64,000 nt of DNA, taken from the NCBI GenBank assembly GCA_964510315.1, contig CAZEAP010000011.1, positions 1 to 64,000 of the forward strand, read 5' to 3'. Under the pieces are notes generated by a model. The model was not told the DNA's origin. It saw nothing but the letters and a program-made list of their open reading frames with translations, and ran no database searches. This document shows, one piece after another, positions 16,880 through 25,600 of this stretch. The number at the start of each line of letters is the position of its first letter. Position 1 is the stretch's first letter. The stretch is from CAZEAP01 sp964510315 (GTDB taxonomy: Bacteria > Planctomycetota > Brocadiia > SM23-32). Both the position numbers and the translations under genes were made by a program.

Positions 16880-17302
16880 ATGCAGCGCTCCGTGGATTTC
16901 GGCCGCGGTCCCCTGGAGGTCTCGAGCAACGCACGTTTTCTCGTCCATGCCGACGGCACGCCGTTTTTCTACCTGGCGGACACGGCGTGGGAGCTTTTCC
17001 ACCGCAACACCCTGGAGGAGGCGGGCAGATACCTGGCGGACCGCGCACAGAAGAGATTCACCGTCGTCCAGGCAGTAGCTCTGGCCGAGCAGGAAGGGCT
17101 GACGGTGCCCAACCCCAACGGGGACGTGCCTTTCCACGACCTGGACCCCGAGCGGCGCAACGAAGCCTACTGGGAGCCGGGACGGGAGCCCGTGCCGGGC
17201 AACCGCATCGAGAGCTTCCGGACTCCGGATAGCGGCCCCGACTGGGTTTTGGTGCTCGACAATGCGCGGCACGGCTTCCCCCCGCCCGGACGGAGCGCGT
17301 AG
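16880..17302 (+). CDS. Internally deleted DUF4038 paralogue
   Basis: This 140-residue frame is a shortened copy of the preceding glycosidase. Residues 1-97 match the N-terminus of DUF4038 proteins (RFLVHADGTPFFYLADTAWE). After NEAYW at about residue 97 it jumps to the C-terminal tail (SGPDWVLVLDNARHGFPPPG), which matches the last residues of the neighbour. About 320 residues, including the catalytic barrel centre, are missing, yet the frame is kept. A GGAGG precedes the ATG. It cannot be an active glycosidase. It is most likely a deletion remnant of a tandem duplicate, although translation is possible. Confidence 0.7.
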   Translation: MQRSVDFGRGPLEVSSNARFLVHADGTPFFYLADTAWELFHRNTLEEAGRYLADRAQKRFTVVQAVALAEQEGLTVPNPNGDVPFHDLDPERRNEAYWEPGREPVPGNRIESFRTPDSGPDWVLVLDNARHGFPPPGRSA

Positions 17303-17370
17303 GAAGCGTAGAGCAATCAACTCGAAGGAGACCGCTGACGAATTCTGAGGTACACCGACGGGGTGCGGAA

Positions 17371-18558
17371 ATGATGGAAATGCCGGCCAGAACGATCTAC
17401 GTCGATCCACGGGTCCACGAGCGGAAAAACTGCCGCACGCGATACGAGCGAATGCGGCCGCACGTCTCCTGCGATGACGTGCGCGAACTCGACGACGAGG
17501 CGCGAGGGCGGATCGCAGAGCGCAGCAAGCGGCGCCACGGGAAGGACCGGTTCAGCGACGACGCGGTCTTCGTCTTCACCGCATGGGACGAGCGGCTGGA
17601 GCGGAACGGGCGCTACTACCACTTCCGCCCGGGCCGTTCGAAGCTCCAGAGCCAGGGCGTCCACTGCCAGAACGCCATGGAGTTGAACCCCGTGTTCGGC
17701 TGCCCGTTCCGCTGCGACTACTGCGGGTTCGGCCGCACCGTGCACCTGACCCTCGACGTCGAGCGCTTCATGGCCCGGCTGCCGGAGCTTTTCGCGGAGT
17801 ATCCTCAGCAGCGCTTGTGGAAGTATTCGAACATGACCGACCTGCCGCCCTTCGAGCCGGAATACGACGCCGTCCCGCCCATGGTGCGCCACTTCGCCGG
17901 GCGGGAGGGCCGCTACCTGATGCTGTTCACCAAGAGCGACGCCACGGATTTCCTGCTGGACCTGGAGCACGGCGGCCACACCATCATCAGTTGGAGCCTC
18001 TCCAGCGCGACGGTCAGCCGGAAGATCGACCGGGGGACCGCGACCATGGAGGAACGCATCGAAGCCATGCGCCGCTGCCGTGAGGCCGGCTACCACGTCC
18101 GGGCCCGGCTCAGCCCCATCGTCCCGGTCAAGGACTGGCGCCGGGAATACCGGGAGATGTTCCAGATGCTCTTCCAGCGAACCGAGCCCGACCTGGTGAC
18201 CCTGGAGATGCTGGGCTGGTTCGACTTCGAGGACCTGCCGGTTCTCGTGAACAAAGAACTGCTGGACCCGGACTTCTACCGGGCGGCGGAGGACGCGGAG
18301 GAACCGATGCGCGGCCACCGGAAGGCGCCCTGGCCGTTCGACTCCCGGCGGGAGGTCTACGAGTTCTGTATCGAGGAGGTGCAGCGGATCAGCCCGGAGA
18401 CACCGGTGAGTATCTGCCACGGCACGCCCCGGATGTGGCAGGCCCTCGGCCCGAAGATCGGCATGAGGCCGGAGAACTTCGTCTGCAACTGCGGCCCCGA
18501 CAGTACGCCCGACCACCCCCTCCTGGCCGGCTCGAGCCCGCCCGTCCGCTGTCCTTGA
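17371..18558 (+). CDS. Spore photoproduct lyase-like radical SAM protein
   Basis: The 395-residue protein is a radical SAM enzyme of the SplB-like family. The cluster motif is GCPFRCDYCGFG near residue 109, with CX3CX2C spacing. The protein then has the SPL-like features WKYSNMTDLPPFEPEYD, LMLFTKSDATDFLLDL and SWSLSSATVSRKIDRGT. It ends with a conserved FVCNCGPDSTPDHPLL segment. True spore photoproduct lyases repair UV thymine dimers in sporulating Firmicutes. This organism shows no sporulation genes here, so a different DNA-repair or nucleotide-related role is possible. The ATG at 17371 was kept, although a second start at 17380 is also plausible. It lies between glycosidase genes without an obvious functional link. 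Confidence 0.75.
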   Translation: MMEMPARTIYVDPRVHERKNCRTRYERMRPHVSCDDVRELDDEARGRIAERSKRRHGKDRFSDDAVFVFTAWDERLERNGRYYHFRPGRSKLQSQGVHCQNAMELNPVFGCPFRCDYCGFGRTVHLTLDVERFMARLPELFAEYPQQRLWKYSNMTDLPPFEPEYDAVPPMVRHFAGREGRYLMLFTKSDATDFLLDLEHGGHTIISWSLSSATVSRKIDRGTATMEERIEAMRRCREAGYHVRARLSPIVPVKDWRREYREMFQMLFQRTEPDLVTLEMLGWFDFEDLPVLVNKELLDPDFYRAAEDAEEPMRGHRKAPWPFDSRREVYEFCIEEVQRISPETPVSICHGTPRMWQALGPKIGMRPENFVCNCGPDSTPDHPLLAGSSPPVRCP

Positions 18559-18589
18559 TACCTTTTCCGGCGAAAACGGCCCTCGCAGT

Positions 18590-18618
18590 TTGACGGCCGG
18601 GCTCGCACGACCTACACT
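18590..18618 (+). promoter_or_regulatory. Promoter of the GH4 gene
   Basis: TTGACG (18590-18595) is followed after 17 bases by TACACT (18613-18618), about 55 bases upstream of the GH4 start at 18672. Confidence 0.6.
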
Positions 18619-18671
18619 CCCGCGCTTCCGGCGTGTGCCGGTGCGCCAGACCTTCAATCAGGATCAAGCAG

Positions 18672-19970
18672 ATGCCCAAGATCGTCATCATCGGAGCGGG
18701 CAGCGGCTTCGGCAGCCGGCTGTCCCTGGACATTCTCTCGCGGGAGGCCCTCCGAGACGCGCAGATCCGCCTGTGCGACACCAACGAGGAGCGGCTCGAC
18801 GCGGTCACCGATTACGTCCGCCGGGCCATCGAGGGCCACGACCTGCCCGCCGAGGTCCACTGCAGCACCGACAGGGAGGAGCTGCTGCCCGGGGCCGACT
18901 GCGTTATCACCTCCGTCTCCGTGGGCGGTGGGGCCTACTGGGGTGAGCCCTACGCCTCGGAGGTCCGAATACCGCGGAGATACGGCGTCGATCAGTCGGT
19001 GGCCGACACGGTCGGCCCGGGCGGCGTATTCCGCTTCCTGCGCACCGCCCCGGTCCAACTGGCCTTCTGCCGGGACGTCGAGCGGTTCTGCCCGGACGCC
19101 CTGCTGCTGAACTACACCAATCCGATGGCCATGCTGACGTGGGCCCATTCGGCGGCCACTTCGGTCCAGAACGTCGGCCTGTGCCACAGCGTTCAGGGCA
19201 CCACCAAACAGCTCGCCCGCTACACCGGCGTGCCCTACGAAGAGGTCGACTACCAGGTGGCCGGCATCAACCACCAGAGCTGGGTCCTCCGCTACACCCG
19301 CGACGGGGAAGACCTCTATCCCCGCATCCGCGCTGCCGCGGAAGACCCGGAGACCTACGACCGGGACCCTGTGCGATTCGAGATGCTGAAGCACTTCGGC
19401 TATTTCGTGACCGAAAGCAGCCACCACAACTCCGAGTACCTTCCCTACTTCCGGCGCAGCCCTGAACTGCGGGAGCGATTCGACCTCGAGTCCCGCCACG
19501 TGCCCGACGAGCCCCGCAGGCGGCGCGCCTGGATGAAGGACACCGGCGCGGAGCTGGACGCCGACGCGGAGGTCCCCCCGCTGAAACGCTCCCACGAGTA
19601 CGCATCGGCGATCATTGAGGCATGGACCACCGACACCCCTTTCCGCTTCAACGGAAACGTCATCAATAAGAGGCTGATCACCAACCTGCCGGAAGGCTGC
19701 TGCGTGGAGGTCCCCTGCAGCGTGGACGCGGACGGCCTGCGGCCCGAACCGGTGGGAGAGCTGCCTCCCCAGTGCGCGGCGATCAACCGCAGCAACATCG
19801 CCGTGCAGGAACTGGCCGTCCGCGCTTTCCTGGAACGGGACCGGGAAGCGGCCTACCACGCGGTGGCGCTCGACCCCCTGACCGCTTCCACAGTCCCCCT
19901 CCACGAGATAAGGGAGATGTTCGAGGAGATGTGGGAAGCGGAGGGGGAACTGCTCAGTTACTTCCAATAG
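18672..19970 (+). CDS. Glycoside hydrolase family 4 (alpha-galactosidase/alpha-glucosidase type)
   Basis: The 432-residue protein is a GH4 enzyme. These use NAD+ and a divalent metal in a redox-elimination mechanism. It has the dinucleotide-binding start KIVIIGAGSGFGSRL, the segment LLNYTNPMAMLTWA near residue 145, the metal-binding motif GLCHSVQGTT near residue 170 and the metal-ligand His in VAGINHQSWVL near 200. The CHSVQ form of the Cys motif is the type found in MelA-like alpha-galactosidases rather than 6-phospho-glucosidases. The ATG at 18672 matches the family N-terminus. It probably cleaves imported alpha-linked oligosaccharides in the cytoplasm. Confidence 0.85.
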   Translation: MPKIVIIGAGSGFGSRLSLDILSREALRDAQIRLCDTNEERLDAVTDYVRRAIEGHDLPAEVHCSTDREELLPGADCVITSVSVGGGAYWGEPYASEVRIPRRYGVDQSVADTVGPGGVFRFLRTAPVQLAFCRDVERFCPDALLLNYTNPMAMLTWAHSAATSVQNVGLCHSVQGTTKQLARYTGVPYEEVDYQVAGINHQSWVLRYTRDGEDLYPRIRAAAEDPETYDRDPVRFEMLKHFGYFVTESSHHNSEYLPYFRRSPELRERFDLESRHVPDEPRRRRAWMKDTGAELDADAEVPPLKRSHEYASAIIEAWTTDTPFRFNGNVINKRLITNLPEGCCVEVPCSVDADGLRPEPVGELPPQCAAINRSNIAVQELAVRAFLERDREAAYHAVALDPLTASTVPLHEIREMFEEMWEAEGELLSYFQ

Positions 19971-19991
19971 CGGCGGGCACGGAGCCGTCGG

Positions 19992-20387
19992 CTACTCGGA
20001 GACCTCTTCCAGCAGGTCGGCCATTGTAATACGAGCCAGGCGGGCGCGCCGCGCCTCCTGGGCCTGCCGCCACAGGCGGTTGACAGCGGCATCGTAGCCT
20101 CCGGAGCCGGAGTCCGGCTCCTCCTCCGGCTCCACGGCGGCCACGACCTGGGCGGCGGTGATGCGGTCGGGCGGCCGCGTCAGGCGGTAGCCGCCCTTGG
20201 AGCCGCGGGTGCTCCGGACCAGCGCCCCCTCCTTCAGGTCAACCATGATGTGGGCCAGGAACTGGCGGGGAACGCCCGTGCGGGCGGCAATCTCCTGCAG
20301 CTTCACCCGGCTTTCCGCTTCGTAATGCTCCGCAAGGTCGAGGGCGGCCAGCAGAGCGTAGCGGACCCTGGCCTTCAGGCGTTCCAT
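19992..20387 (-). CDS. Rrf2-family transcriptional regulator
   Basis: The 131-residue protein has the Rrf2 winged helix-turn-helix, with LQEIAARTGVPRQFLAHIMVDL (key residues 31-52) and the wing LVRSTRGSKGGYRLTRPPD. There is no cysteine anywhere in the protein, so it does not carry the [2Fe-2S] cluster of IscR or NsrR. It would have to sense another signal. It diverges from the ABC importer at 20569 and ends 21 bases from the convergent GH4 gene. Regulation of the importer is inferred from that position. Confidence 0.85.
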   Translation of the reverse strand: MERLKARVRYALLAALDLAEHYEAESRVKLQEIAARTGVPRQFLAHIMVDLKEGALVRSTRGSKGGYRLTRPPDRITAAQVVAAVEPEEEPDSGSGGYDAAVNRLWRQAQEARRARLARITMADLLEEVSE

Positions 20388-20431
20388 CGCAGAACTCCCT
20401 GCTGCTGAGGAGCTTAGGGCGAACGCCGCAT

Positions 20432-20460
20432 ACGGTACCCGCTGGAGGAAACGCCGTCAA
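20432..20460 (-). promoter_or_regulatory. Promoter of the Rrf2 regulator gene
   Basis: On the minus strand TTGACG (20460-20455) is followed after 17 bases by TACCGT (20437-20432), about 45 bases upstream of the ATG at 20387. Confidence 0.5.
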
Positions 20461-20568
20461 GAGCAACGACGGGCCGATTGAGGCCTGTCGACTTTCCCGG
20501 GGAGCCGGAATCTGCTAAATTACCCGTTCTCGAAATCGGTGCAGTGGTCTTACCGAGAGCTTCCGAAA

Positions 20569-21951
20569 ATGTCCGCTCTACTTGCTAAACTGCCGTTGCG
20601 GCGTGCAGCGGTCGTCGTGGCGCTCCTGCTGGTGCTCGCCCTGCCCTTCGCGTTGAAGCGGGACCAGGAGCAAGTGCCCGGAAAAGAGCGGGGTCTGCCG
20701 AGCAAAAAACTTGTCATCGTCTCGCCTCACGCCGAGAGCATACGCCGGGAGTTCGGCTGGGCGTTCTCCGACTGGACGGCCGAGAACGAAGGCTTCACCG
20801 TCGAATTCGAGTGGCTGGACGTGGGCGGCACGCTTCAGGCCATCCGCTACGTGGACGACCAGTTCGAGCAGACGCCGGGAGGGATTGGCATCGACCTGTT
20901 CTTCGGGGGTGGAGTGGACCCCTACCTGCACCTGGCCGGGAAAGGCCTGCTGCACAGGTGCAGCATCCCGGAGGATGTCCTCGAACCCATCCCCCGCACC
21001 TACGCGGGCATGGAGATTTACGACAAAGACCAGGAGTGGTTCGGGGCATGCCTGGCGGGATTCGGCCTGCTCTACAACAAACCGGTGCTGGAATTCCTGG
21101 AGATGCCCGAGCCGGAGGCATGGGCCGACCTGGGACGGCCCGGTTATTTCACCTGGATCAGCTCCGCCGACCCCCGGAAGAGCGGCAGCATGCACATGGT
21201 CTACGAGATCATCCTGCAGGCATACGGCTGGGAGAAGGGCTGGGAGACCGTCATGCGGATCGGGGCCAACTGCCGCGCCTTCAGCCGCCAGGCCAGCGAC
21301 GTGCCGCGGGAGGTCTCGGCCGGCGAGGCCGCCTGCGGGATGGCCATCGACACCTACGCCCTTCGGGCCGTGGCGCAGGCCGGCGGTGATCGGCTGGCCT
21401 TCCGGCTTCCCGAGCGGTTGACCGTGGTCAACCCGGACGGAATCGGGGTGCTTAAAGGAGCCCCTCACGTGGAACTGGCGGAGTCCTTCGTCGAATTCGT
21501 GCTCTCCGAGCGCGGCCAGAAGCTGTGGATTCTGCGGGCCGGGGCGCCCGACGGGCCGCGGCGACACCAGCTCTACCGCCTGCCCCTCATCCCGGGCCTC
21601 GCCGCCAGGTACCCCGGGAACGCCGTGGTTACGTTCGATCCCTTTGAATTCGAGGGCGGTGTGGAGTTCGATTCGGAGAAGAAGAACGTCCGCTGGCGCA
21701 TCCTGAACGACCTGATCGGGGCGCGGATCATCGACCCTCACCCTGAACTGGCCAAAGCCTGGCAAGTCCTGCGCAGCCTGCCGGAGGGCCATCCGGGACG
21801 GCGGAAACTGCTGAGTCCGCCCGTCTCCGAGGAGGAACTTCTCAGGCTGGCGGAGACGAAATGGGACGACCCCTACTTCCGCGCCGAGAAGATCGCCGGC
21901 TGGTCCGGGCAGGCCAGTAACCTCTACGTCCGTCTGGCGGAGGAGCACTGA
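20569..21951 (+). CDS. ABC transporter substrate-binding protein (Fe3+/spermidine/thiamine type)
   Basis: The 460-residue protein has an N-terminal hydrophobic segment (residues 9-30, ending LALPFALKRD) that acts as a signal or anchor. A type 2 periplasmic-binding fold follows (LVIVSPHAESIRREFGWAFS), as found in iron(III), polyamine and related binding proteins. It is longer than FbpA by about 100 C-terminal residues. I prefer the ATG at 20569, since the GTG at 20539 would add a polar tail before the signal segment. Its stop shares one base with the start of the ATPase gene. The substrate is not identified. Iron(III) is one candidate by family. Confidence 0.8.
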   Translation: MSALLAKLPLRRAAVVVALLLVLALPFALKRDQEQVPGKERGLPSKKLVIVSPHAESIRREFGWAFSDWTAENEGFTVEFEWLDVGGTLQAIRYVDDQFEQTPGGIGIDLFFGGGVDPYLHLAGKGLLHRCSIPEDVLEPIPRTYAGMEIYDKDQEWFGACLAGFGLLYNKPVLEFLEMPEPEAWADLGRPGYFTWISSADPRKSGSMHMVYEIILQAYGWEKGWETVMRIGANCRAFSRQASDVPREVSAGEAACGMAIDTYALRAVAQAGGDRLAFRLPERLTVVNPDGIGVLKGAPHVELAESFVEFVLSERGQKLWILRAGAPDGPRRHQLYRLPLIPGLAARYPGNAVVTFDPFEFEGGVEFDSEKKNVRWRILNDLIGARIIDPHPELAKAWQVLRSLPEGHPGRRKLLSPPVSEEELLRLAETKWDDPYFRAEKIAGWSGQASNLYVRLAEEH

Positions 21952-23036
21952 TGGTCGGAGTCACCCTGCGCGAAGTCACCAAGCATTACGGCGAGACGCC
22001 CGCCGTCGAGAAGGTTTGCTTCGAGGTGAACAAAGGCGAGCTATTCTTCCTGCTCGGCCCGTCCGGGTGCGGCAAAACCACCATCCTCAGGACCATCGCC
22101 GGTTTCCTCGAACCCGACGAGGGCGCAATATTCTTCGACGACAGGCCGATCGATCCCGTCCCCGCCCATAAACGCAACACCGGGATGGTGTTCCAGAACT
22201 ACGCCCTCTGGCCCCACATGACCGTCGCCGAGAACGTGGCCTACGGCCTGCGCGAGCGGAAGGTGAGCCGCTCGGAGCGCGCAGACAGGGTGGAGAAGGC
22301 GCTCCGGACGGTCCGCATGTCCGAACTTACCGACCGCATGCCCAACCAGCTTTCCGGAGGCCAGCAGCAGAGGGTTGCCCTTGCCCGCGCCCTGGTCATC
22401 GAACCCGACGTCGTGCTGCTGGACGAGCCCCTCTCGAACCTCGACGCCCGCCTCCGCCTGCAGATGCGCGACGAGATACGGCGCATACACACCCAGACCG
22501 GCATCACCATGATCTACGTCACCCACGACCAGAAAGAGGCCCTCTCGATGGCCCAGCGACTGGCGGTCATGAGCATGGGCAAGGTGCAGCAGGTCGGCGA
22601 CCCCCGGAGCATCTACCGCCGGCCGCTCAATCGCTTCGTGGCCGAGTTCGTGGGCGAGGCCAACATGATCGAGGGAGTCCTGCAGAACATCGAGGGCGAG
22701 ACGGCCGTAGTCCGGACCGAACTGGGGAACCTGAGAGCCGGTCTCAGCCCTCACGCTCCGGATCAGTCGGGAGCAGAGGTGGTCTGCATGATCCGGCCGG
22801 AGTGCCTGAAAATGGGGAGCGGCCCCGTGAACAACATCGCGGCATCCCTGCGGGACAACGTCTACCTGGGGGAGGTGGAGCAGCTGGTGCTTTCCGCCGA
22901 GGAGAGGGAGCTGCTGGTGGTCCAGTCGAATCCCGCCGCCACGCCTCCTTCGGCGGGCGAAGACGTATCGCTGCACTTCCGGCCCGAAGACGCCGTGGTG
23001 CTGCCGGCGGGACTTTCGGGGGAACGCCATGAATAG
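21951..23036 (+). CDS. ABC transporter ATPase (FbpC/PotA type)
   Basis: The 361-residue ATPase has a Walker A (LGPSGCGKTTILRTIAG) near residue 35, an ABC signature (LSGGQQQRVALARALV) near 130, a Walker B (VVLLDEPLSNLDARLR) and a C-terminal TOBE-like regulatory domain after about residue 240. It energises the permease encoded next. The start overlaps the binding-protein stop by one base and its end overlaps the permease start by eight bases, so the three genes form one coupled operon. Confidence 0.92.
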   Translation: MVGVTLREVTKHYGETPAVEKVCFEVNKGELFFLLGPSGCGKTTILRTIAGFLEPDEGAIFFDDRPIDPVPAHKRNTGMVFQNYALWPHMTVAENVAYGLRERKVSRSERADRVEKALRTVRMSELTDRMPNQLSGGQQQRVALARALVIEPDVVLLDEPLSNLDARLRLQMRDEIRRIHTQTGITMIYVTHDQKEALSMAQRLAVMSMGKVQQVGDPRSIYRRPLNRFVAEFVGEANMIEGVLQNIEGETAVVRTELGNLRAGLSPHAPDQSGAEVVCMIRPECLKMGSGPVNNIAASLRDNVYLGEVEQLVLSAEERELLVVQSNPAATPPSAGEDVSLHFRPEDAVVLPAGLSGERHE

Positions 23037-25131
23037 AACGGCCGTCATCCTCCTGATCGTCATCCTGGCCTTCCTTGGACTATTCCTCTTCTATCCCCTC
23101 GCCTACTCCTGCCGGGGAGCTTTCTTCGACGGAACGCTGCTGCTCAAAAGCGGCGACGTGCGGGACTGGCCGGCTTTCGCCCGGAAGCTGATCCGGAAGG
23201 ACGTCGGACCGGCGCCGAAGATACGGGCTCCCCTCTCCCGGGAGACCCGCGACCTGCTCCGCGAGGTAGCGAAGGGCCGGGACCCGACCGAGGTGGAGAG
23301 GGCTCGTCTGATGGAGGCCCTCAACGCCGTCCTCAAGGAGAAGCTCCTCTATGACCCGGCGGCTTTTGCCGGTGTGCGGATTCCGACGGACGTAAAGGCA
23401 GAGCTGCAACAGGAGCGGGAAGAACGCACCCCGGGCGAGGTGATCCGGATAAATCGCCGCTTGCTGGAGGCGGCCTTCCCCCGCACCATCGAGAGACTGC
23501 TTTTCGACAGCGGGCACTTCACCCTGCGGTTCTTCAAGTATTTCTACACCGACACCCTCACGCGGCAGTCCATCCTGAACAGCCTGGCCCTCGGCGCCAT
23601 CGTGACGGTGCTGACCGGAGCGATCGCGCTGCCCCTTTCCCTGCTGATGGTTCGATACAGCTTCCCGGCGAAGGGGCTGCTGACCGGCCTGCTCCTGCTG
23701 CCCATGATCATGCCGCCCTTCGTGGGGGCGATCGGGATGCGCCAGGTGCTGGCCCGTTTCGGCTCGCTGAATCTCCTGCTGATCCGCTGGGGACTCGTTC
23801 AAAGCCCCATTGACTGGCTGGGCGGGGCACGTTTCTGGGGAGTGGTCATCATGGAGGTGCTGCACCTCTACCCGATCATGTATCTGAACTTCGCAGCCGC
23901 CCTGGCCAACGTCGATCCGGCCCTGGAGGAAGCCGCCGTCAACCTCGGCTCCAGCGGAGGGCGCCTGTTCCGGCGCATCACGCTTCCGCTGATGATGCCC
24001 GGGCTGTTCGCCGGCTCGGTGATTGTTTTCATATGGGCCTTCACCGACCTGGGCACGCCGCTGGTGTTTGGCTACACGCGGGTGGTGCCGGTGCAGATTT
24101 TCAACCAGGTCATCGACCTCTCCAACAACCCCCAGGGTTATGCCCTGGTGGTCGGGGTGCTGGCGCTGACGCTCCTGATCTTCCTCGGCGCGAAGCGGCT
24201 GTTTGGGCTGCGCGCCTACCAGTCGCTCACCCGGGGTCCGACGCAGGGCCAGGAGAAGAAAGCCGGGCGGTTGGGTTCGGTCCTCATCGTGGGCTTTGTG
24301 CTGGGCGTGGTGGCGCTGGCCTGCGTGCCGCACGCCGCCGTAGTGCTGACCGCGCTGAAGGACAAGTGGTTCATGACCGTCCTGCCGGGAAGCTACACGC
24401 TGGGGCACTTCGAGGCCGCCCTCGGGCACCAGCTCACCCTCTCCAGCATCCGCAACAGCATCTTCTACAGCGGTCTGAGCACACTGCTGGACCTGGGGCT
24501 GGGGGTAATCATCGCCTACCTGCTGGTGCGGCACGCCTTCCGGGGCTCGCAGGTCCTGGACGCCCTGGTGATGCTGCCGTTGGCCATACCGGGCCTGGTG
24601 CTGGCCTTCGGCTACGTGGCCGCCTTCTCCAGCGTGCCCCCGGAGACGGTGGGAAATCCGCTCCTGCGCTGGCTGGTGATCTGCCGGAATGCGCTGGATC
24701 CCCGGGACAACCCCATGGCCCTGCTCGTGGTGGCCTACGCCGTGCGGCGGCTGCCCTACATGGTGCGGGCGGCCTACGCGGGCTTCCAGCAGGTGAGCGT
24801 CCGGCTCGAGGAGGCCGCCGTCAACCTGGGCTCGCCGCCCCTGAAGGCGATGCTCCGGGTGACCGCTCCCCTGCTGAGCGCCAACCTGGTGGCCGGCGGG
24901 ATACTGGTCTTCTCCTTCGCCATGTTGGAGGTGAGCGACAGCCTGATACTGGCCATGCAGGAGCAGTTCTACCCCATCACGAAGGCCATCTACACGTTGA
25001 TCCAGCGCATCGAGGACGGCCCCTACATCGCAAGCGCGCTCGGCGTGTGGGCCATGGTGTTCCTGGGCGTGTCCCTGGTGGCGGCGGGCCTGCTGCTGGG
25101 CAGGAACATGGGACGCCTGTTCCGGGCGTAG
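23029..25131 (+). CDS. ABC transporter permease, duplicated FbpB-type fusion
   Basis: The 700-residue membrane protein joins two permease domains. The first EAA loop is EEAAVNLGSSGGRLFRRITL near residue 305, and the second is EEAAVNLGSPPLKAMLRVTA near 598. One chain therefore supplies both transmembrane halves, as in FbpB and related importers. Between the first membrane helix (residues 4-22) and the second at about 185 lies a soluble, charged segment of about 150 residues that should face the periplasm and is unusually long. The second half has six predicted helices. Confidence 0.88.
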   Translation: MNRTAVILLIVILAFLGLFLFYPLAYSCRGAFFDGTLLLKSGDVRDWPAFARKLIRKDVGPAPKIRAPLSRETRDLLREVAKGRDPTEVERARLMEALNAVLKEKLLYDPAAFAGVRIPTDVKAELQQEREERTPGEVIRINRRLLEAAFPRTIERLLFDSGHFTLRFFKYFYTDTLTRQSILNSLALGAIVTVLTGAIALPLSLLMVRYSFPAKGLLTGLLLLPMIMPPFVGAIGMRQVLARFGSLNLLLIRWGLVQSPIDWLGGARFWGVVIMEVLHLYPIMYLNFAAALANVDPALEEAAVNLGSSGGRLFRRITLPLMMPGLFAGSVIVFIWAFTDLGTPLVFGYTRVVPVQIFNQVIDLSNNPQGYALVVGVLALTLLIFLGAKRLFGLRAYQSLTRGPTQGQEKKAGRLGSVLIVGFVLGVVALACVPHAAVVLTALKDKWFMTVLPGSYTLGHFEAALGHQLTLSSIRNSIFYSGLSTLLDLGLGVIIAYLLVRHAFRGSQVLDALVMLPLAIPGLVLAFGYVAAFSSVPPETVGNPLLRWLVICRNALDPRDNPMALLVVAYAVRRLPYMVRAAYAGFQQVSVRLEEAAVNLGSPPLKAMLRVTAPLLSANLVAGGILVFSFAMLEVSDSLILAMQEQFYPITKAIYTLIQRIEDGPYIASALGVWAMVFLGVSLVAAGLLLGRNMGRLFRA

Positions 25132-25501
25132 GCGCCGGAGTTCCCAAACCGCCGGTCTGCTGCAAATGCGCCGCTCGCGGGCAGGGCTGTCACGCTAAAC
25201 GCATACGGGGGCGTCAGACCGAGAAGACAAGCACACGACCGTATTGCGTGCCGGGAACCGAAAGCTACTTCTGAGTCATCCCCAGTTTGTCCCGACCAAA
25301 CTGGCTGCGTGCCCGGGCCCGGCTGAGAAACAGGGCGTCCCTGGAAGCTTATGCGCCGTCGGGGGGGCGTCGGCGTCCCAGCTCCATCCAGAGCCCACCG
25401 GCGACGGGGTTAAGCAGTTTGAGGTAAATGCGTTCCAGTTGCCAAACGCTACCTCGCGGGGATGCTTCCCCTCATCGGGTAGGTCCGGCGTCCCCGCCGT
25501 T

Positions 25502-25521
25502 GCGCCGCGGAGCGGCGCGGT
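25502..25521 (+). repeat. REP-like hairpin, copy 1
   Basis: The 20-mer here forms a 7-bp stem with a GGA loop. It differs from copy 2 at positions 6 and 12, which pair with each other. The two changes (C to G and G to C) restore the stem. Confidence 0.6.
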
Positions 25522-25529
25522 CATGAAGG

Positions 25530-25547
25530 CCAGGGCTTCAGCCCTGG
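25530..25547. repeat. Palindrome CCAGGGCT-TC-AGCCCTGG
   Basis: An 8-bp perfect inverted repeat with a 2-base centre. A matching palindrome with one compensated pair lies at 25762-25779 on the other side of the transposase remnant. Confidence 0.55.
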
Positions 25548-25570
25548 TGCTTCACGGCAAAAACCCAATT

Positions 25571-25590
25571 GCGCCCCGGAGGGGCGCGGT
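25571..25590 (+). repeat. REP-like hairpin, copy 2
   Basis: gcgccccggaggggcgcggt folds as GCGCCCC-GGA-GGGGCGC. An exact reverse complement of all 20 bases occurs at 25717-25736, so the two copies flank the transposase fragment in inverted orientation. Confidence 0.7.
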
Positions 25591-25600
25591 GAGGCATGCG

